From CAZLMW01 sp964560875 (GTDB lineage: Bacteria; Myxococcota_A; UBA9042), in contig CAZLMW010000011.1 of assembly GCA_964560875.1 (NCBI GenBank), positions 28,632-92,631 on the forward strand: a stretch of 64,000 nucleotides of DNA. Direction: 5' to 3'. The position numbers were made by a program, and so were the translations under genes. Shown one piece after another: positions 30,205 through 39,940 of this stretch. How positions within the stretch are numbered: the first letter of the stretch is position 1; each line of letters opens with the position of its first letter. The notes under the pieces were generated by a model. That model was not told the origin of the DNA and searched no databases. It saw only the letters and a program-made list of their open reading frames with translations.

Positions 30205-30834
30205 ATGACAGCTCGCTTACATCGGTGCCGCTCCACGACGCTCATCGCAGCGTTCGCCCTGCTCGCGTTCATGGCGTCATCGTCGTCGATCTTCGCGAGC
30301 CGCGCCGATGCTGCGCAAACCCGCGTGTTGCCGGGCCACAAGCAGAGCATCCAAACCAACGATCACGCCATCGGCTTCACCGGTGGATTCGCGGGGGCAA
30401 CCGGCTTTCTCTACCGCCACTACATCGGTAACACCTTCATCCAGGCCAACGTGCTGCCGCTGATGCTCGACCGCGGCGAGTTCATGATGTTGATGGGCGG
30501 AATGAGCGTCGGTCGCTACCTGATCGTCTGGCATTCGGCCCGCGGCACGTCGATTCTGCCCAACACCACGGCGCTGCGAACGGTGGCGCTCGGCTCGATC
30601 TCGCACACCAACAGCACCGACACGAGCAGCTGCAGCGGCAGTACCTGTCCGGATCCGCAGGAAACAATCGAGAAGAAATACTCGCTCGCTGGCGGCGTCG
30701 GCTTCGAGTTCGGCGCGCTGATGCGACACGGGTTTTCGCTATCTGTCGACCTGCTCTACACCGCTTGGTGGGACGAAAAGGGCTTCAATTCGCTGCTGCC
30801 GCTCCCGTACGGGACCATCGTCTACAACTGGTAG
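30205..30834 (+). CDS. Predicted outer-membrane beta-barrel protein, second of tandem pair
   Basis: 209 residues with a signal peptide (LIAAFALLAFMASSSSIFAS, cleavage near ADAAQ). It matches its neighbour in the same order: HAIGFTGGFAGATGFLYRHY, YLIVWHSARG, a small Cys loop SCSGSTC, VGFEFGALMRHGFSLSVDLL and a YNW terminus. Only six bases separate the two genes, so they form a duplicated pair in one operon. It ends three bases before the stop of convergent ribF. No specific function is recognised. Confidence 0.65.
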   Translation: MTARLHRCRSTTLIAAFALLAFMASSSSIFASRADAAQTRVLPGHKQSIQTNDHAIGFTGGFAGATGFLYRHYIGNTFIQANVLPLMLDRGEFMMLMGGMSVGRYLIVWHSARGTSILPNTTALRTVALGSISHTNSTDTSSCSGSTCPDPQETIEKKYSLAGGVGFEFGALMRHGFSLSVDLLYTAWWDEKGFNSLLPLPYGTIVYNW

Positions 30835-30837
30835 TCG

Positions 30838-31815
30838 TCACCGCGGGCTGGAATCTTCGGCTTGCACACCGGCCATGACCTTCCGCGCGGCCTCGCAATC
30901 GCGGGCGATCTGGGCCTTGAGGGCGTCGATTCCGTCGAACCGTCTCTCGCCCCGTAATCGAGCGATGAGCTGCAGGCTCACATGCTGGCCGTAGATGTCG
31001 GCGTCGAAGTCAAAGATGAAGGCTTCCGTGCGCCATTGCAGGCCATCGGAGACGGTCGGGCGCACCCCGATGTTGCAGACCGCATCGTGTCCGACGCCGT
31101 CGACGACCAACCGCGCCGCGTAGACACCATTGGCGGGGCGCACCTGGCTGGATGCGTCGATGTTGGCCGTGGGGAACCCGATGGTGCGACCGAGCGCGTC
31201 GCCGCGGACCACGGGGCCTCGCAGGGCGAAAGGTCGGTCGAGCAGGCGCGCGGCGGTGGCGATATCCCCGGAGCTGACGAGCGCGCGAATCCGTGAGCTG
31301 GAAACGACGTCCCCTTCGGCCACAACGGCGTCGAACCCTTCGACGGTGATGCCGCGGTCCACGCCAAGTCCGCGCAGTAGATCGATGTCGCCACCGCCGC
31401 CGCGTCCGAAGCTGGCGTCGTAGCCGGCCACAACGGTCGCGGGGCCGCACGCGAACAACACATTCTCGGCGAACCAATGGGCCGACCGGTCGCGCATCGA
31501 TTCGTCGAACCGCAGCACGGCGGTCCGATCGACCCCCGCTTTGGCGAGCCAATCAAGGCGGCCGTCGAGGGTGTCTATCGCGGGCGGGGCGCGATCGGGG
31601 GCCAGGGTGTGGAGCGGGTGGGGGTCGAATGTAACGACAACAGCGGGCCCGGAAGAGCGCGCGGCGGCGCTGCGCAAGGTGGTGATAAGCGCGCGGTGAC
31701 CAAGGTGGACGCCGTCGAAGTTGCCGAACGTGACGGCGCCTCGCGGCTGAGGCGACCCGTCGGACGTGCCAACGGCGCTTGCACGGAGCGCTGTGACGCT
31801 CCTCACCACCTCCAC
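30838..31815 (-). CDS. ribF: Bifunctional riboflavin kinase/FMN adenylyltransferase
   Basis: A 325-residue RibF that phosphorylates riboflavin to FMN and adenylates FMN to FAD. The N-terminal nucleotidyltransferase half has VTFGNFDGVHLGHRALI and VVAGYDASFGRGGGGD. The C-terminal kinase half has RGDALGRTIGFPTANID and NIGVRPT. A GTG at 31815 is used as start; several GTG codons follow closely, so the exact N-terminus is uncertain by a few residues. It is convergent with the outer-membrane pair and divergent from the lipoprotein gene at 32098. Confidence 0.95.
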   Translation of the reverse strand: MEVVRSVTALRASAVGTSDGSPQPRGAVTFGNFDGVHLGHRALITTLRSAAARSSGPAVVVTFDPHPLHTLAPDRAPPAIDTLDGRLDWLAKAGVDRTAVLRFDESMRDRSAHWFAENVLFACGPATVVAGYDASFGRGGGGDIDLLRGLGVDRGITVEGFDAVVAEGDVVSSSRIRALVSSGDIATAARLLDRPFALRGPVVRGDALGRTIGFPTANIDASSQVRPANGVYAARLVVDGVGHDAVCNIGVRPTVSDGLQWRTEAFIFDFDADIYGQHVSLQLIARLRGERRFDGIDALKAQIARDCEAARKVMAGVQAEDSSPR

Positions 31816-32097
31816 GGCGGCCCCCTCTTGTACGAACTCGGCGCGGGTTCTGATGCGAACAGAGCACCTGCCGACTGCGGCGCCAATCGCTCACAGTGCG
31901 TCGAATGCGTGGCATCGTTGCCGGTTTTTGTCAATCGGTCGCGGACGCTGCAGCGTCGTCCTTGATTTGCGGTGCGCCATTGGCCATGATCCCCCCACCT
32001 TCTCGTCCTATATGATCCCCAGTCTTGCGCGGCGCTCCCCTTCAGACCGCGCCGAGTTGAACGCTGTCCTCCGCCAGCGAACATCGAGGCCGAAAGC

Positions 32098-35000
32098 ATG
32101 CACCAACGCGCCGCCGATCCTCGCGCCACAGCACGAATGACCGCCGCGATTGTCGCGTTGTCCGGTGCGCTGGTTGCTGGCGGCTGTGCGGGTGAGCCCA
32201 CCGAGAATGTAGACGGGGAGAAGGTCGAAGCGGACATCGGCGGCAACCAGCTCGACGCCGGAGTAGGAAACGATACCGGTACGGTCGGTCCCGTCGACAC
32301 TGGAATCGTCGATCGCGTCGACACCGGAAGCGACCAACCCGACGTCAAGATCAGCGACAAGGACACCGGGCCGACCTGTCCCGGCGAGCCGGGTTGCGAG
32401 TGCTCCGAAGCCAAAGATTGTGACAACGGTTTTTGCATCGAAACCCCGGTCGGATTCCGCTGTGCCCAAAAATGCGTCGACAGCTGCCCGATCGGTTTCA
32501 AGTGCACCCAGGCCAGCGGCGGCGGCGGCGGCGACACGTCCAATATCTGCGTGCCGCGCTGGGGCCGCATTTGTGATCCGTGCAAAGCCAACGCTGATTG
32601 TACGGCCGCCGGCAATCTCGACGCCGTGTGCGTCGATCGTGGCGATATCGGCGCGTACTGCGGGTCCAAGTGCAGCAAGACCGCCGATTGCCCGAAAGGT
32701 TACGCCTGTTCGGACGTCAAGGACGTCAACGGCAAAGACCACAAACAATGCGTGGCCCAGGGCGCGGCGTGTGGCTGCAGCGCGCGGGCGATCTCCAAAG
32801 AGCTCTCGACCAAGTGCTTCATCACCGCTGGCGACGGCAAGTGCCCGGGCAAACGGACCTGCCTGCCTGATGGCGCCCCCGGTGCCCCCAAGGGCGGCGG
32901 ACTGACGGCCTGTGTCGCGCCCAAAGCGACGCCCGAAGCGTGCGACGGCAAAGACAATGACTGCGACGGCCAGACCGACGAGACGACCTGCGACGACAAC
33001 AATGTCTGCACGGCTGACTCGTGCGGCGGCGACAAGGGCTGCAAGCACGTCAACCAGGACGGCGCGTGCGACGCTGATGGTTCCCAGTGCACCAGCGGCG
33101 ACAAGTGCAAGGACGGCAAATGCGCGGCTGGTCCGGCGCTCAAGTGCGACGATGCCAACGAGTGCACGACCGACTCGTGCGATCCGAAGAAGGGCTGCCA
33201 GCACGCATCCTCGTCGGGCGGTGTGTGCAACGCGGACGACAACCCGTGCACGGTCGGCGACAAGTGCGATGGCGGTGTCTGCTCGGCCGGCAAACTCAAG
33301 ACCTGCAACAGCGGCGATCAGTGCATCAAGGGCAAGTGCAACCTGCTGACCGGCAAGTGCAAGTACACCCCTCAGGTCGCCCTGCCCTGTGACGACGGCA
33401 ACCCGTGCACAACCGGCGAAATCTGCGATAACGACGGCTGCAAGGCGACCAAGAAGACCGACTGCGACGACAAGAACACCTGCACCGCGGATTCGTGCGA
33501 CATCAAGTCGGGCTGCAATCACAAGGCCACGCCCAACGCGTGTGATGACGGCGACAAGTGCACCAAGAACGATGCCTGCGCGGGGCTCAAGTGCGTGGGC
33601 CTCGCGGTCAACGTCACGGACACGTGCGGCGACGGCAACCCGTGCACGCTCAACAGCTGTGACGCCGCGAAGGGCTGCGTCGTCAAGAAGCTGCACAACA
33701 AGCCGTGCGACGACGGCAACCCGTGCTCGGCGCCGGACTCCTGCCAGCAGGGCAAGTGCGTGGCCGGCAGCAATATCTGCGCGTGCAAATCCAATGCCGA
33801 CTGCGCCAAGAAGGAAGACGGCAACCTCTGCAACGGCACCCTGATCTGTGACAAGACCAAGGCGCCATTTGGCTGCAAAGTGGATCCGGCCAGCGTCGTC
33901 AAGTGCGACAAGTCCCTCAACAGCGCCTGCCAGTCGATGGATTGCGATGCGTCCAACGGCAAGTGCGTGCTCGACAAGAAGGCCAAGGGAACGCCGTGTG
34001 ACGCCGACAACAGCGTGTGCACGAGCCAGGATTCCTGCCAGGACGGCAAGTGCGCGGCGGGCAAAACGCTGACGTGCGACGACAGCAACGTCTGCACCAC
34101 CGATTCATGCGACCCCAAGAACGGCTGCGTCTACAAGCCCAACACCTCGTTCTGCGACGCCGACGGCGACAAGTGCACGCAGGCCGACACGTGCTCGGCC
34201 GGGATCTGCAACGCGGGCAAGAAAAGAGTGTGCAAGGACGCCAACGCCTGCACCGCCGACCTCTGCGACAAGAAGACCGGTTTCTGCAACTTCCAGGCGC
34301 TCACCGTTGCCTGCGACGACGGCGACGCGTGCACCAAGGGCGAGGCCTGCCACAAGCACAAGGACACGGGCCTGCCGGTGTGCGGCAAAGGCAAGCCGGT
34401 CGTTTGCGACGACAACAACCCGTGCACCAAGGACGTCTGCGACGCCAAGCTCGGCTGCACCAACGTCGCCGCGCCCGCCGGAACGCCCTGCAGCGACAAC
34501 AACAAGTGCACGGCCGCGGACAGCTGCAACAGCGGACTGTGTGCCGGCAAGCCGATCAACGTTCCCGCCAAGTGCGACGACAACAACCCGTGCACCAAAG
34601 ATAGCTGCGACGCCGTTGCGGGATGCCAGCACGCGCCGCTTTCGAATATCAAGTGCGACGACGGCAATGTCTGTACCGCTGGCGACGTCTGCTCGTCGGG
34701 CAAGTGCGTGTCGGGCACCAACACGTGCGCCTGCAAGGTCGACAAGGACTGCCTCGCCAAAGAGGACGGCAACCCATGCAACGGCACGCTGTTCTGCGAC
34801 ACGTCGAAGGCGCCCTTCCAGTGCAAGACCAACCCCAAGACGATCGTGAAATGCGACGCGAGCAAGGACGGTTTCTGCCAGAAGAACACGTGCAACGCGG
34901 CGACTGGCAAGTGCGCTTACATCACGAAGAAAGACGCGACGCCCTGCAACGCAGACGACTCGATTTGCACCGTCGCCGACGCGTGCGACAGCGGCTTGTG

Positions 35001-35790
35001 CAAAGCCGGCAAGGCGCTGCAGTGCAATGACAACAACCCATGCACCGCCGATTCGTGCGATCCGAAGAAGGGCTGCCAGCACACACCGCAGGGTGGTCAA
35101 TGTGAGGCGGACGGCAACAAGTGCACGGGGCCTGATTTGTGCAAGTCCGGCAAGTGCATCGTCGGCGGCAAGAAGGGCTGCGACGACAACAACGCGTGCA
35201 CGGCCGACTCCTGCGACACCAAGAAGGGCGATTGCCTTTACAACAACCTCGCGCAGAGCTGCGACGACGGCGACGCGTGCACCAAGGGTGACACCTGCGG
35301 CAAGGACAAGGCCGGCAAACACGTGTGCCTGTCCGGCAAAAAGGTGGACTGCAACGACGGCAACAAGTGCACCAACGACAGCTGCGACTCCAAGAAGGGC
35401 TGCACCAACGCCCTCGACACGAAGACCGCGCACGCTTGTTACGGCGGTCCAGCGGCCACGCGCGGCAAAGGCACCTGCAAAGACGGGCAAGCGCAATGCA
35501 AGTCCGACGGTACGCTCGGTCCCTGTCTCGGCGCGACGTTGCCGGTCAAAAAGGAAGCGTGCGACAGCAAAGACGATGACTGCGATGGCACGACCGACGA
35601 AGGATGCGCTCCGACGCAATTTCGGGCGCGCGTCGGCAACGCGGTTCTGACGGGAACTTCCGGTAAGCTTGGTGTGCGCGCCTTCGCAGGTGGCAGCGTT
35701 GCAAGCGGTGTGACGAAGCCCGCGGCAGGCGGTAAGCTCGGCGCCGGATTTGGATTTTACGAATGGCTCGGCCGTTGGCTGGGCAAGTGA
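32098..35790 (+). CDS. Cys-rich repeat lipoprotein (1230 aa)
   Basis: Predicted lipoprotein: a hydrophobic segment ends in lipobox LVAGGC (Cys30), followed by an Asp/Gly/Thr-rich linker. From about residue 100 the chain is made of Cys repeats of the type CDDxNxCTxDSCDxxxGCxH and CxxGDKCxxGxC, like the N-terminal array of the 5549-residue protein. A single MopE-type unit lies at each end (CDGKDNDCDGQTDE and CDSKDDDCDGTTDEGC). The last ~55 residues lack Cys and are Gly/Ala-rich (RVGNAVLTGTSGKLG). GAGG lies nine bases before ATG 32098; ATG 32137 is an alternative that trims 13 residues without loss of the signal. Probably extracellular and disulfide-rich. Confidence 0.85.
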   Translation: MHQRAADPRATARMTAAIVALSGALVAGGCAGEPTENVDGEKVEADIGGNQLDAGVGNDTGTVGPVDTGIVDRVDTGSDQPDVKISDKDTGPTCPGEPGCECSEAKDCDNGFCIETPVGFRCAQKCVDSCPIGFKCTQASGGGGGDTSNICVPRWGRICDPCKANADCTAAGNLDAVCVDRGDIGAYCGSKCSKTADCPKGYACSDVKDVNGKDHKQCVAQGAACGCSARAISKELSTKCFITAGDGKCPGKRTCLPDGAPGAPKGGGLTACVAPKATPEACDGKDNDCDGQTDETTCDDNNVCTADSCGGDKGCKHVNQDGACDADGSQCTSGDKCKDGKCAAGPALKCDDANECTTDSCDPKKGCQHASSSGGVCNADDNPCTVGDKCDGGVCSAGKLKTCNSGDQCIKGKCNLLTGKCKYTPQVALPCDDGNPCTTGEICDNDGCKATKKTDCDDKNTCTADSCDIKSGCNHKATPNACDDGDKCTKNDACAGLKCVGLAVNVTDTCGDGNPCTLNSCDAAKGCVVKKLHNKPCDDGNPCSAPDSCQQGKCVAGSNICACKSNADCAKKEDGNLCNGTLICDKTKAPFGCKVDPASVVKCDKSLNSACQSMDCDASNGKCVLDKKAKGTPCDADNSVCTSQDSCQDGKCAAGKTLTCDDSNVCTTDSCDPKNGCVYKPNTSFCDADGDKCTQADTCSAGICNAGKKRVCKDANACTADLCDKKTGFCNFQALTVACDDGDACTKGEACHKHKDTGLPVCGKGKPVVCDDNNPCTKDVCDAKLGCTNVAAPAGTPCSDNNKCTAADSCNSGLCAGKPINVPAKCDDNNPCTKDSCDAVAGCQHAPLSNIKCDDGNVCTAGDVCSSGKCVSGTNTCACKVDKDCLAKEDGNPCNGTLFCDTSKAPFQCKTNPKTIVKCDASKDGFCQKNTCNAATGKCAYITKKDATPCNADDSICTVADACDSGLCKAGKALQCNDNNPCTADSCDPKKGCQHTPQGGQCEADGNKCTGPDLCKSGKCIVGGKKGCDDNNACTADSCDTKKGDCLYNNLAQSCDDGDACTKGDTCGKDKAGKHVCLSGKKVDCNDGNKCTNDSCDSKKGCTNALDTKTAHACYGGPAATRGKGTCKDGQAQCKSDGTLGPCLGATLPVKKEACDSKDDDCDGTTDEGCAPTQFRARVGNAVLTGTSGKLGVRAFAGGSVASGVTKPAAGGKLGAGFGFYEWLGRWLGK

Positions 35791-35833
35791 TAGAGCACAA
35801 GCTGCAACCGGGTCGAAATCGGCTTGGAAACAG

Positions 35834-35845
35834 CGCATCGATGCG
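35834..35845. promoter_or_regulatory. 12-bp perfect palindrome before the first P-domain gene
   Basis: CGCATCGATGCG is a perfect palindrome 12 bases upstream of the ATG at 35857 and directly before the GGGGA ribosome site. It could be a protein-binding site or a small hairpin affecting translation. GC-rich DNA gives such palindromes by chance, so confidence is low. Confidence 0.25.
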
Positions 35846-35856
35846 GGGAAAAAACG

Positions 35857-37884
35857 ATGCATAAGCGTGTGATTGTCAGCGGGATCGCGGCGTTGCTGAC
35901 GGCCCTCCTGGCCGGTCCGGCGATGGCGGCGGCGCCCAAGACTGTGGTTCTGGAAGGTCTGTTGACGAGCAGTGGCGGCGGTGTCGCGGCTGACGGCGTC
36001 TACGACATGACGTTCAACGTCTACGAGACCAAGACCGGCGGTTCAGCTGTCTGGTCGGAGTCGGCCAAGGTCGGCGCGAAGGGTGGCCAGTTCCACCACG
36101 CGCTCGGCAGCGTCAAGGCGCTGGACGCCGGCAAACTCGCCGCGCTCAAGAGTCAGTGGATCGGCCTGAAGGTTGGCACCGACCCCGAGATGCCGCGCCA
36201 ACCCCTGCACTCGGCGATTTTTGCGCTGTATGCCAACTGGGCAGGCAAGCTCAGCTGCTCGGGGTGCCTCAACGCGAGCCACATCGCGAGCGGTTCGATC
36301 AAGGGCAGCTCGGTCGGCTTCGCCTACGCCGGCTCCAAGACCAAGGGCGGCGCGGCCACCTCGGCCGAAGACCTCAAGTGCACCGGCTGCGTTTCAGTCA
36401 GCGAGATCAAGTGGGACGGCAACGTCGACCTCGGCACCCGTAGCCTCAAGGCGGCCAGCGTCGCGGCCAACTCGTTTATCGGTGACGGCAGCAAGCTCAC
36501 GGGCATCAAGCACGTGACAGGCGAATGCAAGACCGCTGGCGAAGTGATCAAGGGCATCAACCCCGACGGTTCGCTCAAGTGCGTCAAGGCGCTCGATCCG
36601 AACAGCCTGCCCAAGGATGGATTGGACGAGATCTCCAACGGCCAGCTGTCGACGCAGTTCCAGGACGTCATCAAGGGCGGCACCAACAAGGATGTCCCCG
36701 ACAACAACCCGCAGGGCCTGCTCGATAGCATCACCTTCCCCGATATCGGTATCGCGCAAGACATCAAGGTTCACGTCGACATCAGCAACAGCGACACCGG
36801 TGACGTCATCGTCTACCTCTTCCCGCCGAAGACCCCGAACCTACCATCCAACCGCGCCGGCCTGATCGACAGCAACCACAAGATCAAGGACCCGAAGACC
36901 TACCCGCACTACACGCTGCACTACAAGAAGCAGTTCGACGCGAAGAACAAGACCATCATCAAGACCACGTTTCCCAAGCCGACCAAGGAGCTCACGGGCG
37001 ACATCCACAAGGACCACTTGAACACCAACATCAAGGGCGAGTGGCGCATCTGGATCATCGATTCGGCGTTCCTGAACAACAAGAACGACGGCAAGCTCAA
37101 CTCGTGGAGCATCGAGATCAAGACGCTGAGCAACAAGACGGTCAACGTCTCGGGCACCGCGTTCGTAGGCAAGAAGCTCTGGGGCATGTACAACGGCAGC
37201 GGCAAGAAACCCGGCGATGTCGTCATTGGCGGCAGCATGAAGGTCACCGACCCGTACACATGGGTTGGCGGACGCAAAATCTGGTACGGGATGTTCCCCG
37301 ACGGCAGCCGTCCGTTCCTGATCGGCAGGCACAACGACTGGCTCTCCGGTCGCTGGAGCGTGATGCCGTTCTACCAGTACGCGCACCACATCAGCACGGA
37401 CAGCCAGACCCTGCTGCGCATCACGCCCGAGATCATCTGGGGTGATCGAGCTGGCAACATCACGTGGCAGATGGGCGGGCCGAACTATGGCAACGAGAAC
37501 AACAACCGCACGAGTATCTACCTGACCAACTTCGTGAAGAACACGACGTCCAGCAACCTCAAGCACACGGTTTGCTTCCACTGGAGTTCGTCCGACCACC
37601 ACAGCAACCAGACGTCGATCGCGCTCAACAAGGGCAACGTGTGGAACTACGCCAGCAACAACCTGAGCAGCTCGTGCCCGTCGATGACGTATCCGGCCAA
37701 CAAGAGCTCCACCGTCGTTCTCAAGACCGGCTTCTACCGATGGACCGATTGGAACGGCGAGTACGGACGCACGCGCCTGGCGTACTACAGCAACACGTGG
37801 CTGCCGCAGAAGAGCGGCGGTCGTTTCCCGACCGGTATGGAGTGGGACTACCAGCGCTACTTCGACGTGTTGGCAAACAAGTAG
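35857..37884 (+). CDS. Secreted protein with a P/Homo B-like domain (675 aa)
   Basis: ATG 35857 has GGGGA seven bases upstream and gives a signal peptide ending in PAMAAAP. Residues ~25-130 form a beta-rich domain (VLEGLLTSSGGG, YDMTFNVYETKTGG). Next come two CxxC knots, CSGCLNASH and CTGCVSVSE, and a phage-fibre-like FIGDGSKLTGIK. Residues ~285-420 resemble the proprotein-convertase P domain: SITFPDIGIAQDIKVHVDIS, GEWRIWIIDSAF and SWSIEIKTL. P domains often accompany exported proteases, but no protease domain is present here. The last ~230 residues are Trp/Tyr/Asn-rich and unassigned. A paralogue lies at 39941-41920, across a cytochrome gene. Confidence 0.75.
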   Translation: MHKRVIVSGIAALLTALLAGPAMAAAPKTVVLEGLLTSSGGGVAADGVYDMTFNVYETKTGGSAVWSESAKVGAKGGQFHHALGSVKALDAGKLAALKSQWIGLKVGTDPEMPRQPLHSAIFALYANWAGKLSCSGCLNASHIASGSIKGSSVGFAYAGSKTKGGAATSAEDLKCTGCVSVSEIKWDGNVDLGTRSLKAASVAANSFIGDGSKLTGIKHVTGECKTAGEVIKGINPDGSLKCVKALDPNSLPKDGLDEISNGQLSTQFQDVIKGGTNKDVPDNNPQGLLDSITFPDIGIAQDIKVHVDISNSDTGDVIVYLFPPKTPNLPSNRAGLIDSNHKIKDPKTYPHYTLHYKKQFDAKNKTIIKTTFPKPTKELTGDIHKDHLNTNIKGEWRIWIIDSAFLNNKNDGKLNSWSIEIKTLSNKTVNVSGTAFVGKKLWGMYNGSGKKPGDVVIGGSMKVTDPYTWVGGRKIWYGMFPDGSRPFLIGRHNDWLSGRWSVMPFYQYAHHISTDSQTLLRITPEIIWGDRAGNITWQMGGPNYGNENNNRTSIYLTNFVKNTTSSNLKHTVCFHWSSSDHHSNQTSIALNKGNVWNYASNNLSSSCPSMTYPANKSSTVVLKTGFYRWTDWNGEYGRTRLAYYSNTWLPQKSGGRFPTGMEWDYQRYFDVLANK

Positions 37885-37929
37885 ACTGGGCAGGCCCATC
37901 GACCTTCCAGGGAAGCGCGGCGACGTCGC

Positions 37930-39822
37930 GTGAAACAGACTCTCACCCTGATTGGTGTGTGTGTTGGCGTCGCGCTTTTCGTGGCGACCGACCCACCATC
38001 GCGGCTTGGGCGCGGTGAACCGCCTGCCGGTCCGCGTGACGAGTACGCAGCCTCATCGGCGTGCCGCTCGTGTCACCGGCGCGAATACGATACCTGGCAC
38101 CTTTCGTATCATCGCCGCATGACGGAGCCTGCGACCCAGGAGTCCGTCGTCCCGCAGTGGGCAGGGACAGTCGGCCGCGGTGAGACACGTTTGGAGTTGT
38201 TCAAGCGCGGCGATCAGCTCTGGGTCGAGATGTTCGACGTGGACCGATTGCTGGGGAACCTGCGCCGCTACATCGATCAAAAGACAGCGCCACGCATCGA
38301 GCGACAGGTGCTGCTGGTCACAGGGTCGCATCACAAGCAGATCTTCTGGTACGCGACTGGCTCGGGCACGCGGCTGGGCATGCTGCCCTGGTCGTACCTC
38401 ATCGAGGCCAAGCGCTGGGTGCCACGAAGCGCGACTTTCCTGCGGCCTGAAAAGCGCCAGGAGTTTCCTGAATCGGGGCGTTGGAACACGACGTGCTTGC
38501 GATGTCACACGACGGGTCCGCGCCCGCGATACACCCGATCCAGCGCGCCCAAACCGCAATCGGATGTCGTCGAACACGGCATCGCGTGCGAGGCGTGTCA
38601 CGGACCGGCCGCCCGCCATCGTGCCAACCACGCCAACCCGCTGCGCCGGTACGCGAGCTACCTCGGGCTCGGGGCGGGCGACGACGTCGTCAATCCCACG
38701 GATCTCGATGCAAGCCGCGGCTCGCAAGTCTGCGCGTACTGCCACAGCGCATTCGTCTTTCGTGCCGACAAGGACCTGCATGCGTTCGTGAAATTCGGTC
38801 CGCAGTTCAGACCTGGCGACCGGCTCAAGGACCGCTATCACGTGATCCGGCATGGCGATGCTGCTGACGGTACTGCTATGACTCGGCTCAAGCGCCTCAA
38901 CCCCGGGTTACTCGACAAGCTGTTTTGGTCGGACGGTATGATTAAGACCGGAGGGCGCGAATACACGGCGTCGGTCGAATCGAAGTGCCACACCGATGGC
39001 GAAGGCGACCGGCAGCTGTCATGCATGTCCTGTCACCAGCTCCACAAGAAGCGCGACGATCCCCGCCCCAACAAGGAATGGATGGACGACCAGGTCGGTG
39101 CCGGGATGAAAGGCGACGCTGCATGTACCGGTTGCCACCCAAAACCGAGCTACCGCACCGACTCGCATACCCATCACGCCGCCGACAGCGCGGGGTCGCG
39201 TTGCATGAACTGCCATATGCCGCACGCGACGTACACGCTGCTCAAGGCGACGCGCGACCACCTGATCCAGAGCCCGAGCGCAGCGGTGGCCAGCCGGACC
39301 GGGCGGCCGAGTGCGTGCAACCTTTGTCACCTCGATAAGTCGCTTGGCTGGACCTCGCGGAGACTCGGCGCGTGGTACGGCAAACCGATTCCTCCGCTCA
39401 CCGCCGACGAAGACAACCTGCCGATCGGGGTGCGATGGGGCCTCGCCGGAGATGCCCTCCAGCGCGCGCTTGTTGTGTGGCACATGGGGTGGGAGCCGGC
39501 GCGCAAGGCTTCAGGTGCCGATTGGATGCCCCTGGTGTTGCTGCAGCGGCTAACGGACCCCTATCCCGCGGTGCGCTTCATGGCCAAACGCGTCCTGAAG
39601 CTGCACTCGACGATTGATGTCGCCGAATACGACTGGATCGGACGCACCTCGGAGCGCATGAAAGTCGCCGCGCGGGCCTTCCGAGGCTGGGTCCAACACC
39701 ACAATCGCGCCATGCCACCGGCGCCCGGCCAGGTGATAGGCGAGCCCATGCCGGTCAAGCGAGCCGATTTTGACCGGCTTTTGTCGGACCGGGATGACAA
39801 GAAAGTGGATCTGCCGGAGTAA
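37930..39822 (+). CDS. Eight-haem c-type cytochrome (630 aa)
   Basis: A GTG start at 37930 is followed by a hydrophobic export signal (TLIGVCVGVALFVA). Eight CXXCH haem motifs are seen: CRSCH (45), CLRCH (189), CEACH (220), CAYCH (268), CMSCH (365), CTGCH (399), CMNCH (425) and CNLCH (463). The spacing and the GIACEACHGPAARH segment resemble cytochrome c554/NrfA-like multihaem families. The last ~165 residues carry no haem and look like a HEAT-type helical tail (LLQRLTDPYPAVRFMAKRVL). It is probably periplasmic or surface electron transfer. It lies 45 bp after one P-domain gene and 118 bp before its paralogue. Confidence 0.88.
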   Translation: MKQTLTLIGVCVGVALFVATDPPSRLGRGEPPAGPRDEYAASSACRSCHRREYDTWHLSYHRRMTEPATQESVVPQWAGTVGRGETRLELFKRGDQLWVEMFDVDRLLGNLRRYIDQKTAPRIERQVLLVTGSHHKQIFWYATGSGTRLGMLPWSYLIEAKRWVPRSATFLRPEKRQEFPESGRWNTTCLRCHTTGPRPRYTRSSAPKPQSDVVEHGIACEACHGPAARHRANHANPLRRYASYLGLGAGDDVVNPTDLDASRGSQVCAYCHSAFVFRADKDLHAFVKFGPQFRPGDRLKDRYHVIRHGDAADGTAMTRLKRLNPGLLDKLFWSDGMIKTGGREYTASVESKCHTDGEGDRQLSCMSCHQLHKKRDDPRPNKEWMDDQVGAGMKGDAACTGCHPKPSYRTDSHTHHAADSAGSRCMNCHMPHATYTLLKATRDHLIQSPSAAVASRTGRPSACNLCHLDKSLGWTSRRLGAWYGKPIPPLTADEDNLPIGVRWGLAGDALQRALVVWHMGWEPARKASGADWMPLVLLQRLTDPYPAVRFMAKRVLKLHSTIDVAEYDWIGRTSERMKVAARAFRGWVQHHNRAMPPAPGQVIGEPMPVKRADFDRLLSDRDDKKVDLPE

Positions 39823-39940
39823 CGAGCCGGAGCCCCGACATGCGTTGCACTTGGCCGCAAGAAATCGGTATCTTTGCGCGCATAACCTACAGGTCCGCAC
39901 CACAGGACCGCCATCAGTCGAATCATCGATCGGAGTCTCC

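Noticed and set aside
23870..30834. Possible HxsA precursor peptide with His-Xaa-Ser repeats
   Set aside because: I saw no HxS repeat in any plausible frame of the locus or its intergenic spaces; the 74-aa gene has none and resembles HxsD instead.
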